Shown here: piece by piece, positions 1 to 6,362 of the stretch
Layout of the letters: each line of letters begins with the position of its first letter
How positions within the stretch are numbered: position 1 is the stretch's first letter
Source: an uncultured Erysipelotrichaceae bacterium
GTDB taxonomy: Bacteria > Bacillota_I > Bacilli_A > RF39 > UBA660
Direction: 5' to 3'
Length of the DNA stretch: 11,429 nt
NCBI GenBank assembly: GCA_902766135.1
Contig: CACXCK010000051.1
Coordinates: forward strand, 1 to 11,429
The notes under the pieces: generated by a model
Seen by the model: only the letters and a program-made list of their open reading frames with translations
The model's database searches: none
Told to the model about the DNA's origin: nothing
Program-made: the position numbers and the translations under genes

Positions 1-24
1 ATTTAAATTTGCAACTTTGTTCAT
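1..24 (-). CDS. Start of a leftward gene (partial, 8 codons)
   Basis: An ATG at 24..22 reads MNKVANLN and leaves the window. It is preceded by a good Shine-Dalgarno match (AGGGAGTGAGG, about 30-38 on the minus strand) and a TATAAT box further up. This supports a real gene start, but eight residues say nothing about the product. Confidence 0.55.
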
Positions 25-53
25 AACCTCACTCCCTTCAAATATTTAATTTA

Positions 54-82
54 ATTATACTATTAATTATTGATAATTACTA
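54..82 (-). promoter_or_regulatory. Probable promoter of the partial leftward gene
   Basis: A perfect TATAAT lies at 59..54 on the minus strand. The hexamer 17 bp upstream (82..77, TAGTAA) is a poor -35. The predicted transcript would start near 47, leaving a leader of about 23 nt that contains the ribosome site. Only the -10 box is convincing. Confidence 0.35.
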
Positions 83-89
83 TAAATTA

Positions 90-287
90 AAAATAGTTAA
101 AATTTTTGTTACAACAGGATATGAGAATGCACCACGAAATTTCAAAACCCTTGTAAATAAAGAATTTGAAAGAATCGTTTGTGCACCACTAACTATTTTT
201 GCACTTGCAAAAACAACTAATATACCTCATTTTTTAGTTGATTTTCTATTTAAAATAGCTTTTAATCCTTATAATATAAAAAAATAA
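90..287 (+). pseudogene. 3' remnant of an unidentified gene
   Basis: One plus-strand frame stays open to a TAA at 285-287 and reads like genuine protein from about residue KIVKIFVTTGYENAPRNF onward (about 65 residues). It then runs through a hydrophobic stretch (IVCAPLTIFALA, FLVDFLFKIAF). There is no ATG, GTG or TTG in frame and no ribosome site, so it cannot be expressed as it stands. Codon use is richer than in the surrounding AT-rich spacer, which suggests a decayed C-terminus, not chance. I do not recognise the family. Its end overlaps the end of the Fic stump on the other strand, so two broken genes meet tail to tail here. It could still be a chance open frame. Confidence 0.35.
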
Positions 288-550
288 TAATCAACTACTT
301 CTTTAGCAGATTCATCTTTATAACCACTTTCTGTTAAAACTTTATAAATACTATCATGAGTAGTAACTATATTTTCAATTTCACTACTATCTTTTGCTTC
401 ATTTATTGTAATAGCATTTATTAAAATATGTTGATTAGGAATTGAATTAGTAAATCCTTTTAATTCTGCAAGAGATCTAGAAGCTTCATTTAACGCTTCA
501 AGAATTCTCGGTGTCTTTAAATCAAAATCATTAAATGGTAATAACTTCAT
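269..550 (-). pseudogene. Fic-family protein, N-terminal stump (93 residues)
   Basis: The first 85 or so residues match the Fic/DOC N-terminal domain: LLPFNDFDLKTPRILEALNEA, then the SIPNQHILINAITINEAKDSSEIENI region with its EAKxSSxIE core. Full Fic proteins are usually over 300 residues and carry the catalytic HPFxxGNGR loop, which transfers AMP or related groups to target proteins. Here the frame ends at VVDYYFFIL and a stop, just where the homology to VVxYxxA would continue, and no Fic core is present anywhere downstream. The 5' end is intact: the ATG at 550 has an AAGGAG site 9 nt upstream (about 559-564). The stump may be transcribed and translated, but it cannot be an AMP-transferase. 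A stand-alone N-terminal domain with a binding role is possible but less likely than decay. Confidence 0.7.
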
Positions 551-582
551 ACTATCATCTCCTTATATACAACATTACACTA

Positions 583-636
583 TTTTTTTAACATATACAA
601 AAAACATGTTAATTTTTTTCACTTTTTTTAACATAT
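583..636. repeat. 14-bp direct repeat, two copies 40 bp apart
   Basis: TTTTTTTAACATAT occurs exactly at 583-596 and 623-636. Matching extends loosely on both sides (CAC before the T-run, CAAAAAA after). A small palindrome, AACATGTT (604-611), sits between the copies. The pair lies just upstream of the Fic stump, so it might be an old operator, but low-complexity AT sequence makes chance similarity easy. Confidence 0.35.
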
Positions 637-637
637 C

Positions 638-672
638 AAAAAAAGAAAGAACTAACTTGATTCATTCTTTCT
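638..672 (-). terminator. Intrinsic terminator of the trpS operon
   Basis: On the minus strand AGAAAGAA (672..665) pairs with TTCTTTCT (651..644) across a 13-nt loop, followed by seven T (644..638). The stem is AT-rich and the hairpin contains the stop codon of the HD gene. Position at the end of the operon supports the call. Confidence 0.5.
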
Positions 673-1245
673 CTTAATAATATTTTTAACTTTTCTTAAT
701 GTTAATTTTCTCTCCTGATCAATTTCTTCTTTTCTTAAAATTTTAAAAAGTATTACTGGGTGTAAGATAAAATCAATAGAATCAACTTTATCAATAAAAG
801 TTAAGAGCCATCCTTCTCTACTTGTTGGGGGCTTAATATTAAGTGGAAACATATGTGTCTTCATAATACTTTCCACCTTTTTAGTAACAACCTCACTACC
901 ATACACCTTTTTAGCATTATCTATTGCATTTTGGGCATGCGTAAAACCATGTTGTTTAAATAGAGGCAATTTTTCTGTTTGATATTGCCATGGCTTCTCA
1001 TAAAAATCATGCAAAATTGCGGCAATAGTCAAAGACTTATAATCCATCTTGCTTCTTTTACCAATCTTATAACAGTCAAAAGCTACCCGCATCATGTGAT
1101 CATACGCCGATTCATCAATATGATGAGGAAATTCTTTTCTTTTTAAGTATTCTTCTGTTTTGATAATTGGTTCTACTAACTCATAAAATTCTACATAGTC
1201 ATCATATTTGTTTTTTTTTTTGACTAGTCTTATGCCAATAAACAA
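652..1245 (-). CDS. HD-domain phosphohydrolase
   Basis: A metal-dependent HD phosphohydrolase of unknown substrate, presumably cytoplasmic. Metal-ligand motifs are visible in order: H50 in YDHMMRV, H79-D80 in ILHDF, H131 in MKTHMFPL and D152/D155 in FIDKVDSI. The C-terminus is short and basic. At 197 residues it fits small single-domain HD proteins found in Firmicutes. The start is uncertain. The frame has no ATG near its beginning; the first usable codon is TTG at 1245, with no ribosome site before it. The first 44 bases overlap the end of the upstream phosphatidyltransferase gene, and the overlap contains a run of 11 A (1211-1221). It may be translated by coupling from that gene, or reached by slippage on the A-run as a fusion. 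The HD call is firm; substrate and exact start are not. Confidence 0.8.
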   Translation of the reverse strand: MFIGIRLVKKKNKYDDYVEFYELVEPIIKTEEYLKRKEFPHHIDESAYDHMMRVAFDCYKIGKRSKMDYKSLTIAAILHDFYEKPWQYQTEKLPLFKQHGFTHAQNAIDNAKKVYGSEVVTKKVESIMKTHMFPLNIKPPTSREGWLLTFIDKVDSIDFILHPVILFKILRKEEIDQERKLTLRKVKNIIKRKNESS

Positions 1246-1738
1246 GATAAGATATTAATGTAATAAATTGCATTCCGATAGTAATATAAACTATAACTTC
1301 TAAAACGCCTTTAAACCCTGGAAAAATAATACCAAAGACTCCTAGTATTAAAGTTATAAAAACAAACCATGTTTTAAGTTTTCCAATCAGTAAAACATTA
1401 GTCTTATGAGTCTTAAAATAATTATATAAATTTACTAAACTAATTAAGAACTCAAGTAATAAAACATACAAATAAACAGGTATTCTAAATATTAATACTA
1501 ATAATAAACCTAACGCTAATAATTTATCAGCCAATGCATCTAACTTAGCCCCTATATCACTTGTTACCTGCCACTTACGAGCAAGCCTTCCATCAATAAA
1601 ATCGGTTAAAGAACAACAAATAGCAATAATAATAACTGGTACATATAACTCGAAATAACCAAGTAAAATTAAAATTGGTACTGCTATTATTCTAAGTGAT
1701 GATAAAATATTAGGAATATACTTCTTATAATTATTCAT
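1202..1738 (-). CDS. pgsA: CDP-alcohol phosphatidyltransferase (PgsA-like)
   Basis: Integral membrane enzyme that joins a CDP-diacylglycerol-type lipid to an alcohol. In most Firmicutes the partner is glycerol 3-phosphate, giving phosphatidylglycerophosphate. The family signature is complete: D46, D49-G50, A53-R54, G63, D67 and D71 in TDFIDGRLARK...SDIGAKLDALADKL. About five or six hydrophobic spans follow the usual topology, and 178 residues is normal for the family. The third aspartate is in KLDALADK, whereas canonical PgsA commonly has FLDPLADK, so the acceptor alcohol is not certain. The ATG at 1738 starts 1 nt after the trpS stop with only a weak ribosome site, which suggests translational coupling. 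The tail HKTSQKKKQI is read across the 11-A run that is also the beginning of the HD gene. Confidence 0.85.
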   Translation of the reverse strand: MNNYKKYIPNILSSLRIIAVPILILLGYFELYVPVIIIAICCSLTDFIDGRLARKWQVTSDIGAKLDALADKLLALGLLLVLIFRIPVYLYVLLLEFLISLVNLYNYFKTHKTNVLLIGKLKTWFVFITLILGVFGIIFPGFKGVLEVIVYITIGMQFITLISYLVYWHKTSQKKKQI

Positions 1739-1739
1739 C

Positions 1740-2723
1740 TTAACGAACTACACCCATCCGTTCTTTCATAAGCTCATACTTTTGACGTGCTAACTCTCTA
1801 GATTTTTCTCTTCCTCTGTCTAATATTTCGTCTAACTCTTTACTATTAATAATTTCCTTATAACGTTGTTGAAATTGTCCTATTTTACTAGTTACAACCT
1901 CAGCTACATATTTCTTAAATTCTCCGTATAAAGCACCTTCAAATCTCTTTTCTATACTATTAATATCTTCTCCAGAAAGCACTGATGCAATCGTGAGCAA
2001 ATTAGATATGCCTGGTTGATTTTCTGGATCATAACAAACTTTATTTAATGAATCAGTTGTAGCTTTCATAATCTTACTTCTAATACTATCTAAATCATCA
2101 AATAATCCTATTACTCCTTGTGGATTTTCTTCAGTCTTACTCATTTTTTTAGATGGATCTTTTAAATCATATATTTTAGCCCCAACTTTTATTGGATAAA
2201 ACTCTGGCAACTTAAATGTCTCACCATATTTTTTATTAAAACGATCAGCAATATCACGAGCCAGTTCAACATGTTGCTTTTGATCAATTCCAACAGGAAC
2301 GTACTCTGCATCACAATATAAAATATCACATGCCATTAAAACCGGATAAGTTAAAAGTCCAACTGTAAAATTAGCATTATCCTTACTTTTTTCCTTAAAC
2401 TGAATCATTCTTGATGCTTCCCCATAATAAGTAGAACATTCAAGCAACCAGTTCATAGCCGGTAAAAATTCATTCTCAGATTGAATATATATAGTATGTT
2501 TTTCTGGGTCCACCCCACAAGCTATATACATAGCAATAAACTTTCTAATCCTTTCATGTAATTCCGAAGGATTTTGAAAAACCGTTAAAGCATGTAAATC
2601 AGCCACAAACAAAAATGAATCATAATCACTCTCTAATTCCTTCATCTGTCTTATTGAACCAATATAATTACCAAGTGTTAAATCCCCCGTTGGTTTAAGC
2701 CCTGTAAGTATTCTCTTTTTCAT
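1740..2723 (-). CDS. trpS: Tryptophan-tRNA ligase
   Basis: Class Ic aminoacyl-tRNA synthetase that charges tRNA-Trp. The HIGH-type loop is PTGDLTLGN (residues 11-19) and the KMSKS loop is KMSKT (193-197). Other landmarks are the DQKQHVELARDIA stretch after the tryptophan pocket and the ADLHALT motif near residue 41. At 327 residues it has the standard bacterial length. The ATG at 2723 is preceded by ATGGGGTG about 8 nt upstream. It is the first gene of a three-gene operon with the phosphatidyltransferase and HD genes. The leader is too short for a T-box, the usual control element of Firmicute trpS genes, so expression is probably constitutive. Confidence 0.96.
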   Translation of the reverse strand: MKKRILTGLKPTGDLTLGNYIGSIRQMKELESDYDSFLFVADLHALTVFQNPSELHERIRKFIAMYIACGVDPEKHTIYIQSENEFLPAMNWLLECSTYYGEASRMIQFKEKSKDNANFTVGLLTYPVLMACDILYCDAEYVPVGIDQKQHVELARDIADRFNKKYGETFKLPEFYPIKVGAKIYDLKDPSKKMSKTEENPQGVIGLFDDLDSIRSKIMKATTDSLNKVCYDPENQPGISNLLTIASVLSGEDINSIEKRFEGALYGEFKKYVAEVVTSKIGQFQQRYKEIINSKELDEILDRGREKSRELARQKYELMKERMGVVR

Positions 2724-2746
2724 ATACTATACACCCCATATTAAGA

Positions 2747-2775
2747 ATTATAACACCTCTAAAACCATTTGAAAA
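2747..2775 (-). promoter_or_regulatory. Promoter of the trpS operon
   Basis: TATAAT at 2752..2747 lies 17 bp from TTTTCA (2775..2770, four of six matches to TTGACA) on the minus strand. Transcription would start near 2740, giving a leader of roughly 17 nt with a GGGGTG ribosome site. No clear terminator separates it from the end of the preceding surface-protein unit, so read-through may add to trpS expression. Confidence 0.65.
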
Positions 2776-2785
2776 GAGCTTTTAA

Positions 2786-3313
2786 TTAGGAAAGCGTTAG
2801 AGACCCATCAACTGGCAAATTAGCGTAATTTGCATCCGTTAAAGTAATCGTTCTTGTTGCTGCTAAAGAATTAATAATCTCTACCGTCTCTGTTTCAGTA
2901 GTCATTGTTATACTAGAAACACTATCGCTAAATTCATGACTACCATCACTTTCTGTTTGCTTATAATATATAGGTAATGAGGGATCCCCAAAAGGAACAT
3001 TAGCTAACACTGCATCACCATTACTATCCGTTACTACTTCACTCCCATAAGTAGTTCCCTCGCTATCAGTTCGGTAGAATTTAGCACCTACCACAGGCGT
3101 TCCAGTACTAGATCCATCTTCCGTAACATGAAGTGTTAAAGTACCGGTAGCAGCAATTGTAAACGAGTACTCATTTGTTCCCTCCTGAACCAGAATACTA
3201 TCTGGATTTATAGTACTATTATCATAACCATTAACACTTGCTGTAACAGCATAATTCCCATTAGGAACAGTATCTGTTCCCACACCATTTAAAATTGTTA
3301 TTACCTTAGCCAA
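2786..3313 (-). CDS. Prealbumin-like (Cna-B/SpaA-type) fold protein
   Basis: A Thr/Ser/Gly-rich beta protein of 175 residues. Residues about 58-148 look like a Cna-B/SpaA-type domain: GTLTLHVTEDG, then VVGAKFYRTDSEG, a SNGDAVLANVPFGD turn and IYYKQTESDG. Such domains usually form rigid stalks of surface proteins. Here there is no signal peptide, no membrane span and no LPXTG sorting signal, so how or whether it leaves the cell is unclear. The start is TTG at 3313, with a strong AAGGGGGAG site 7 nt upstream; this TTG overlaps the stop of the preceding gene by 8 nt (TTGGCTAA). Its N-terminus (KVITILNGVG) and C-terminus (TRTITLTDANYANLPVDGSL) resemble the ends of that neighbour, suggesting a related pair. 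Fold call reasonable; function unknown. Confidence 0.75.
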   Translation of the reverse strand: MAKVITILNGVGTDTVPNGNYAVTASVNGYDNSTINPDSILVQEGTNEYSFTIAATGTLTLHVTEDGSSTGTPVVGAKFYRTDSEGTTYGSEVVTDSNGDAVLANVPFGDPSLPIYYKQTESDGSHEFSDSVSSITMTTETETVEIINSLAATRTITLTDANYANLPVDGSLTLS

Positions 3314-3638
3314 AATATAACTCCCCCTTCATTATTGGCAAATTATCATAATAATAATCTGTTAAAAGGAACTGAGTAATACGTGTTTTTCTAATTAATC
3401 TTCCGTTTAAATAAATAACTACTCTATCACGGGCCACAAAACTTTTAGTAATCCGACCTAAATAACTTACAACTTTAATAATATAACAAGTATTCTCACA
3501 CCCCCTAAAAGAATACTTTCCATTACATGTTTTTCCATGACTAACTAAATGCCCACATGTATCAAATATCCAAGCTTCTCCCTGGTAATATTTTCCATAA
3601 CCAAGTCCAACTAAAAAAAGTGTAACTTTATTCACCAT
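3306..3638 (-). CDS. Small Cys-containing beta protein, paired with the downstream gene
   Basis: Not a family I recognise. The frame is open from an ATG at 3692, directly after the stop of the surface-protein gene but without a ribosome site. I prefer the ATG at 3638, which has AGTGGGTGAT just upstream and gives MVNKVTLFLVGLG, matching the start of the downstream protein (MAKVITILNGVG). The 110-residue product has a pattern typical of carboxypeptidase-regulatory or Cna-B-like sandwiches (AWIFDTCGHLVSHGKT, then GKYSFRGCENTCYIIKVVSY). It contains four cysteines and ends in LTDYYYDNLPIMKGELYFG, the same LTDxxYxNLPxxxGxL motif as its neighbour. No classical signal peptide is evident, although residues 5-14 are hydrophobic. 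It is the middle gene of a compact unit. If the 3692 start is used the protein has 128 residues. Confidence 0.65.
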   Translation of the reverse strand: MVNKVTLFLVGLGYGKYYQGEAWIFDTCGHLVSHGKTCNGKYSFRGCENTCYIIKVVSYLGRITKSFVARDRVVIYLNGRLIRKTRITQFLLTDYYYDNLPIMKGELYFG

Positions 3639-3693
3639 ATCACCCACTTCCATGGTAGTATATGTCAAATTACACTTTTTGCCAAGGCACATA

Positions 3694-5925
3694 TCACGGT
3701 ATTTCTAGATGATTCGTTATATATGTAACACCATCTTTAACTTCACTTCCATTTACAACTTGAGCCCCTGTTTCCATATCAGTTATGCTACCATTAATAG
3801 CATCAGCTACGCCCTTAATTACACCATCATAATAATTAAATGTTCCAGTTGTTCTAACTCCATGAATAGCTCCCTCAAGAACAGGCGTTGTACTGTCAAT
3901 TACACCATCTTTAACACCTATATTAAGTATTCCTTCATTAGATACGGCTTGTTGTTTAACACCAACAATATGACCACCAGTAATATTTAAAGTACCATTA
4001 GGCAAGCACTGAACAGTACCTCTCTCCATTATTGAAGTAGTTGGCGTCCCAGATGAATTAGAACTCAAATAGGCATCACCTGAAATATTAACCGTACCAG
4101 CATTAATATAAACTGCTTGTCTATCAGTCGTTGCTATAACTCTTCCGCCTGTAATATTAAGTGTTCCACTATTTTGATTTATTGCAGAATAATAAGCAGT
4201 AGAAGTAATAGTTCCACTTACTATAGTTAAATTACCACTATTTTCAATAACTGGAGCATTACCACTATTTCTTAAAGTATAATTATCTAAATCTAAAATA
4301 ATCTTTTTACTTGAAGTAATAGTAATAGCCTCTGAAGTGTCTTTAAGAAGTGTAATAGTTGTCTGAGTATTACCAGGTACCGCATTAATAGCTTCTTGTA
4401 AAGAATCATACTTAGTATTATCTATTCGTGCCACATCAGACATTTTTTCCCAATGTGCATAATAAGTATCTGGTCCATTTACTATTTCACTAGCAGTTAT
4501 TTCTTCCCCACCATCTCTTTCAGTAAACCAACCAATAAACATATAACTGCTACGGGTCGGTGTAGGTAAATCTCCAATAGGTCTAGAAGTTGCTGCACTT
4601 CTAGAAGACTCACTTACAGCCCCACCGTTTGGATCAAATGTAATCGTAACAGGAAAAGCTGCATATGAAAGATCATATACTATTTCATCAATTGTTTCTT
4701 TCTCATGAAATAACAAAGCACCTTCTTCTTTACTTGTAATTCTATTATCATTTATAAATGCTTTATTTTTACCATAAACATAGCCATCAAATAAGCTAAA
4801 ATCTACCGATGAATTAACTCCATAATTCATCCCTTGTATTCTAATAGAATCATTATCAATCACACCATCTTCCACCCCAATAACAAGTGTTCCTGTATTC
4901 ATTACTCCATTAGTGCCTAAAGATGTAATATCCGCACTCAAAATAGTTAATACTCCTGGTGTTATATTTTGAACAGTAGCTCTTTGATTTGTCGTTGTCT
5001 TAAGTACTGAATTACCTTTTATTGTAGCATTTCCTTTATTATTATAAACAGCTTGTCTTCCTCCAGTAACAAAAACATTAACATTATCAACCACTAAAAC
5101 CCCAGTAGATTGATTATTTAAAGCTCCATTAGCTGATGCATCACTTCTTATAGTCCCATTTTTTATTTCCAAAGAGCCAAGATTTTCAAACACAGGAGCA
5201 TTACCAATATTAGATAATTCATTACCCCTTAAATCCAAAACAATATCTTTATGTTCTGCTACACTTAAAATACCACTAGTATTAGATAATAATTCAATAG
5301 TAGTTTTAGGATCATATAAATCTACATCAGCTATAGCAAGATCTAAAGATTCATAATACTTACTACCTATTCTTGCTACCGCATTTAAATAAAAGAAATC
5401 AAAATCAAGATTAATATTATGTGTCGTATTATTACTATCATATCCTCCATCAGCATAAGAAATAATTATTTCAATTGTCCCAACAGCACCAAGCTTACAT
5501 AATAACACATCATTATCATCACATATGACATCCCCAACATTATAGTTTGAAATACTATACTCCAAATTACTAGAAAGACCACTAATACTTGTTATTCCAG
5601 CTTCTATATTACCTATATTAGTAACCTTAACCAAATAAGTAATAGTAGAATCACTATTAGGCAAAGTTACATTGCTACTAATACTATGCACATCATAATC
5701 CACCCAATTACTAACAGCCCCAGACACAGGATTAGAAGGAGTTATTTCACTAACCCTTATATCTTTTTGCACTCTTACCGTAGCTGTTATATCACTAATA
5801 TCTACCCCAGCTTGATAAACAGAATAACCAATAGCTAAAAATAGCACACTTAAAACAACCCCTATAAGAATTATATAGGGATATTTACTATTATTTTTCT
5901 TAAATTTATAACGCAATGTTTTCAT
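3694..5925 (-). CDS. Membrane-anchored surface protein with two beta-helix modules and an InlB B-repeat
   Basis: A 743-residue protein with a basic N-terminus and one hydrophobic segment (about 17-39). This probably keeps it in the membrane with the bulk outside, although cleavage as a signal peptide cannot be excluded. Residues about 45-180 look like an Ig-like extracellular domain (TITYLVKVTNIGNIEAGITSI). Two copies of a parallel beta-helix-like module follow, about 183-395 and 497-712. Each begins VARIxxxKYxSLxxAI and contains NxGNAPVxEN, DRQAVY or GRQAVY, and IGVxDGVID. Between them, about 425-493, is an InlB/Flg_new-type B-repeat (VTITFDPNGGAV ... FIGWFTERDGG ... TYYAHWEK). There is no LPXTG motif at the C-terminus. 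Such proteins often act in adhesion or host contact; that role is inference. The ATG at 5925 has AGAGG 7 nt upstream. It leads a three-gene unit. Confidence 0.85.
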   Translation of the reverse strand: MKTLRYKFKKNNSKYPYIILIGVVLSVLFLAIGYSVYQAGVDISDITATVRVQKDIRVSEITPSNPVSGAVSNWVDYDVHSISSNVTLPNSDSTITYLVKVTNIGNIEAGITSISGLSSNLEYSISNYNVGDVICDDNDVLLCKLGAVGTIEIIISYADGGYDSNNTTHNINLDFDFFYLNAVARIGSKYYESLDLAIADVDLYDPKTTIELLSNTSGILSVAEHKDIVLDLRGNELSNIGNAPVFENLGSLEIKNGTIRSDASANGALNNQSTGVLVVDNVNVFVTGGRQAVYNNKGNATIKGNSVLKTTTNQRATVQNITPGVLTILSADITSLGTNGVMNTGTLVIGVEDGVIDNDSIRIQGMNYGVNSSVDFSLFDGYVYGKNKAFINDNRITSKEEGALLFHEKETIDEIVYDLSYAAFPVTITFDPNGGAVSESSRSAATSRPIGDLPTPTRSSYMFIGWFTERDGGEEITASEIVNGPDTYYAHWEKMSDVARIDNTKYDSLQEAINAVPGNTQTTITLLKDTSEAITITSSKKIILDLDNYTLRNSGNAPVIENSGNLTIVSGTITSTAYYSAINQNSGTLNITGGRVIATTDRQAVYINAGTVNISGDAYLSSNSSGTPTTSIMERGTVQCLPNGTLNITGGHIVGVKQQAVSNEGILNIGVKDGVIDSTTPVLEGAIHGVRTTGTFNYYDGVIKGVADAINGSITDMETGAQVVNGSEVKDGVTYITNHLEIP

Positions 5926-5965
5926 AACATTACCTCTTACTATTTATATCCTTCTACTATTTATT

Positions 5966-5994
5966 ATTGTACCAAATCCCTAAAAAAAAGTCAC
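5966..5994 (-). promoter_or_regulatory. Promoter of the surface-protein unit
   Basis: On the minus strand GTGACT (5994..5989, four of six) and TACAAT (5971..5966, five of six) are exactly 17 bp apart, and the -10 has a TGG extension. The start site would be near 5958, about 33 nt before the ATG. Confidence 0.6.
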
Positions 5995-6017
5995 TCTTTT
6001 TATATGCAATAATAATT

Positions 6018-6045
6018 AAAAAACGAACTTTAATTAAAGCTCGTT
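6018..6045 (-). terminator. Intrinsic terminator after tRNA-Arg
   Basis: On the minus strand AACGAGCTTT (6045..6036) pairs over 10 bp, including one G-U, with AAAGTTCGTT (6031..6022) across an AATT loop. A T-run follows (6023..6018). It closes the DUF177-rpmF-tRNA transcript before the surface-protein promoter. Confidence 0.85.
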
Positions 6046-6057
6046 ATTAATCGTAAA

Positions 6058-6134
6058 TGGTGTCCTGGGCGAGATTCGAACTCACGACCGATCGCTTAGA
6101 AGGCGATTGCTCTATCCAGCTGAGCTACCAGGAC
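6058..6134 (-). tRNA. tRNA-Arg (anticodon UCU)
   Basis: The minus strand folds into a full cloverleaf. Acceptor GTCCTGG (6134..6128) pairs perfectly with CCAGGAC (6068..6062). The D arm is GCTC/GAGC. The anticodon stem ATCGC/GCGAT encloses loop CTTCTAA, giving anticodon TCT, which reads AGA and AGG. The variable loop has five bases, and the T arm is GTGAG-TTCGAAT-CTCGC with one G-U. Discriminator A and a genomically encoded CCA (6060..6058) end the gene. It begins 14 nt after the rpmF stop with no promoter of its own visible, so it is probably cut out of the rpmF transcript. AGA is a frequent arginine codon in this window, so a major tRNA is expected. Confidence 0.97.
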
Positions 6135-6148
6135 ATTAAAAGAAAATA

Positions 6149-6358
6149 TTAATTTTCTTCTTTTTCTAGATGTAAAACATCTTGATTTTTATAATATCCA
6201 CATTTACTGCATGCACGATGTGGTCTTAAACTAGCACCACACTTAGGACAAGTAGTTATAGCCCCTACTTCCTTTTTTAAATGTGTACGACGCATTCTCT
6301 TCTTTGTCTTACTTGTTCTTCTAAATGGAACTGCGAACAATTGGATGTTTAATTTCAT
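6149..6358 (-). CDS. rpmF: 50S ribosomal protein L32, with N-terminal extension
   Basis: The core AVPFRRTSKTKKRMRRTH and the four-cysteine zinc site (C37-P-K-C40 and C50-S-K-C53) identify L32 of the large ribosomal subunit. The ATG at 6358 has a strong AAGGAG 7 nt upstream; an ATG 21 nt earlier has none and lies over the end of the preceding gene. The unusual feature is eight residues, MKLNIQLF, before the normal AVP start of mature L32. They closely resemble the MLKLNLQFF leader of Firmicute L27, which the protease Prp removes before an alanine. The same cut here (F8/A9) would give the standard 61-residue L32. No start codon with a ribosome site exists that would make L32 without the leader. 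An AT-rich 8-bp hairpin (6140-6159) overlaps the stop and may aid processing between rpmF and the tRNA. Confidence 0.95.
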   Translation of the reverse strand: MKLNIQLFAVPFRRTSKTKKRMRRTHLKKEVGAITTCPKCGASLRPHRACSKCGYYKNQDVLHLEKEEN

Positions 6359-6362
6359 ACTC

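Noticed and set aside
2724..2785. T-box riboswitch before trpS
   Set aside because: Only about 60 bases separate trpS from the next gene and the predicted leader is about 17 nt, far too short for a T-box with antiterminator.
3709..3990. Plus-strand open frame of 93 codons
   Set aside because: Lies entirely within the surface-protein gene on the other strand, has low-complexity Asn/Ile/Tyr-rich composition and no ribosome site.
2786..5925. Sortase-anchored pilus locus
   Set aside because: Cna-B-like and B-repeat domains suggested it, but no LPXTG motif, C-terminal anchor or sortase gene is present in the window.
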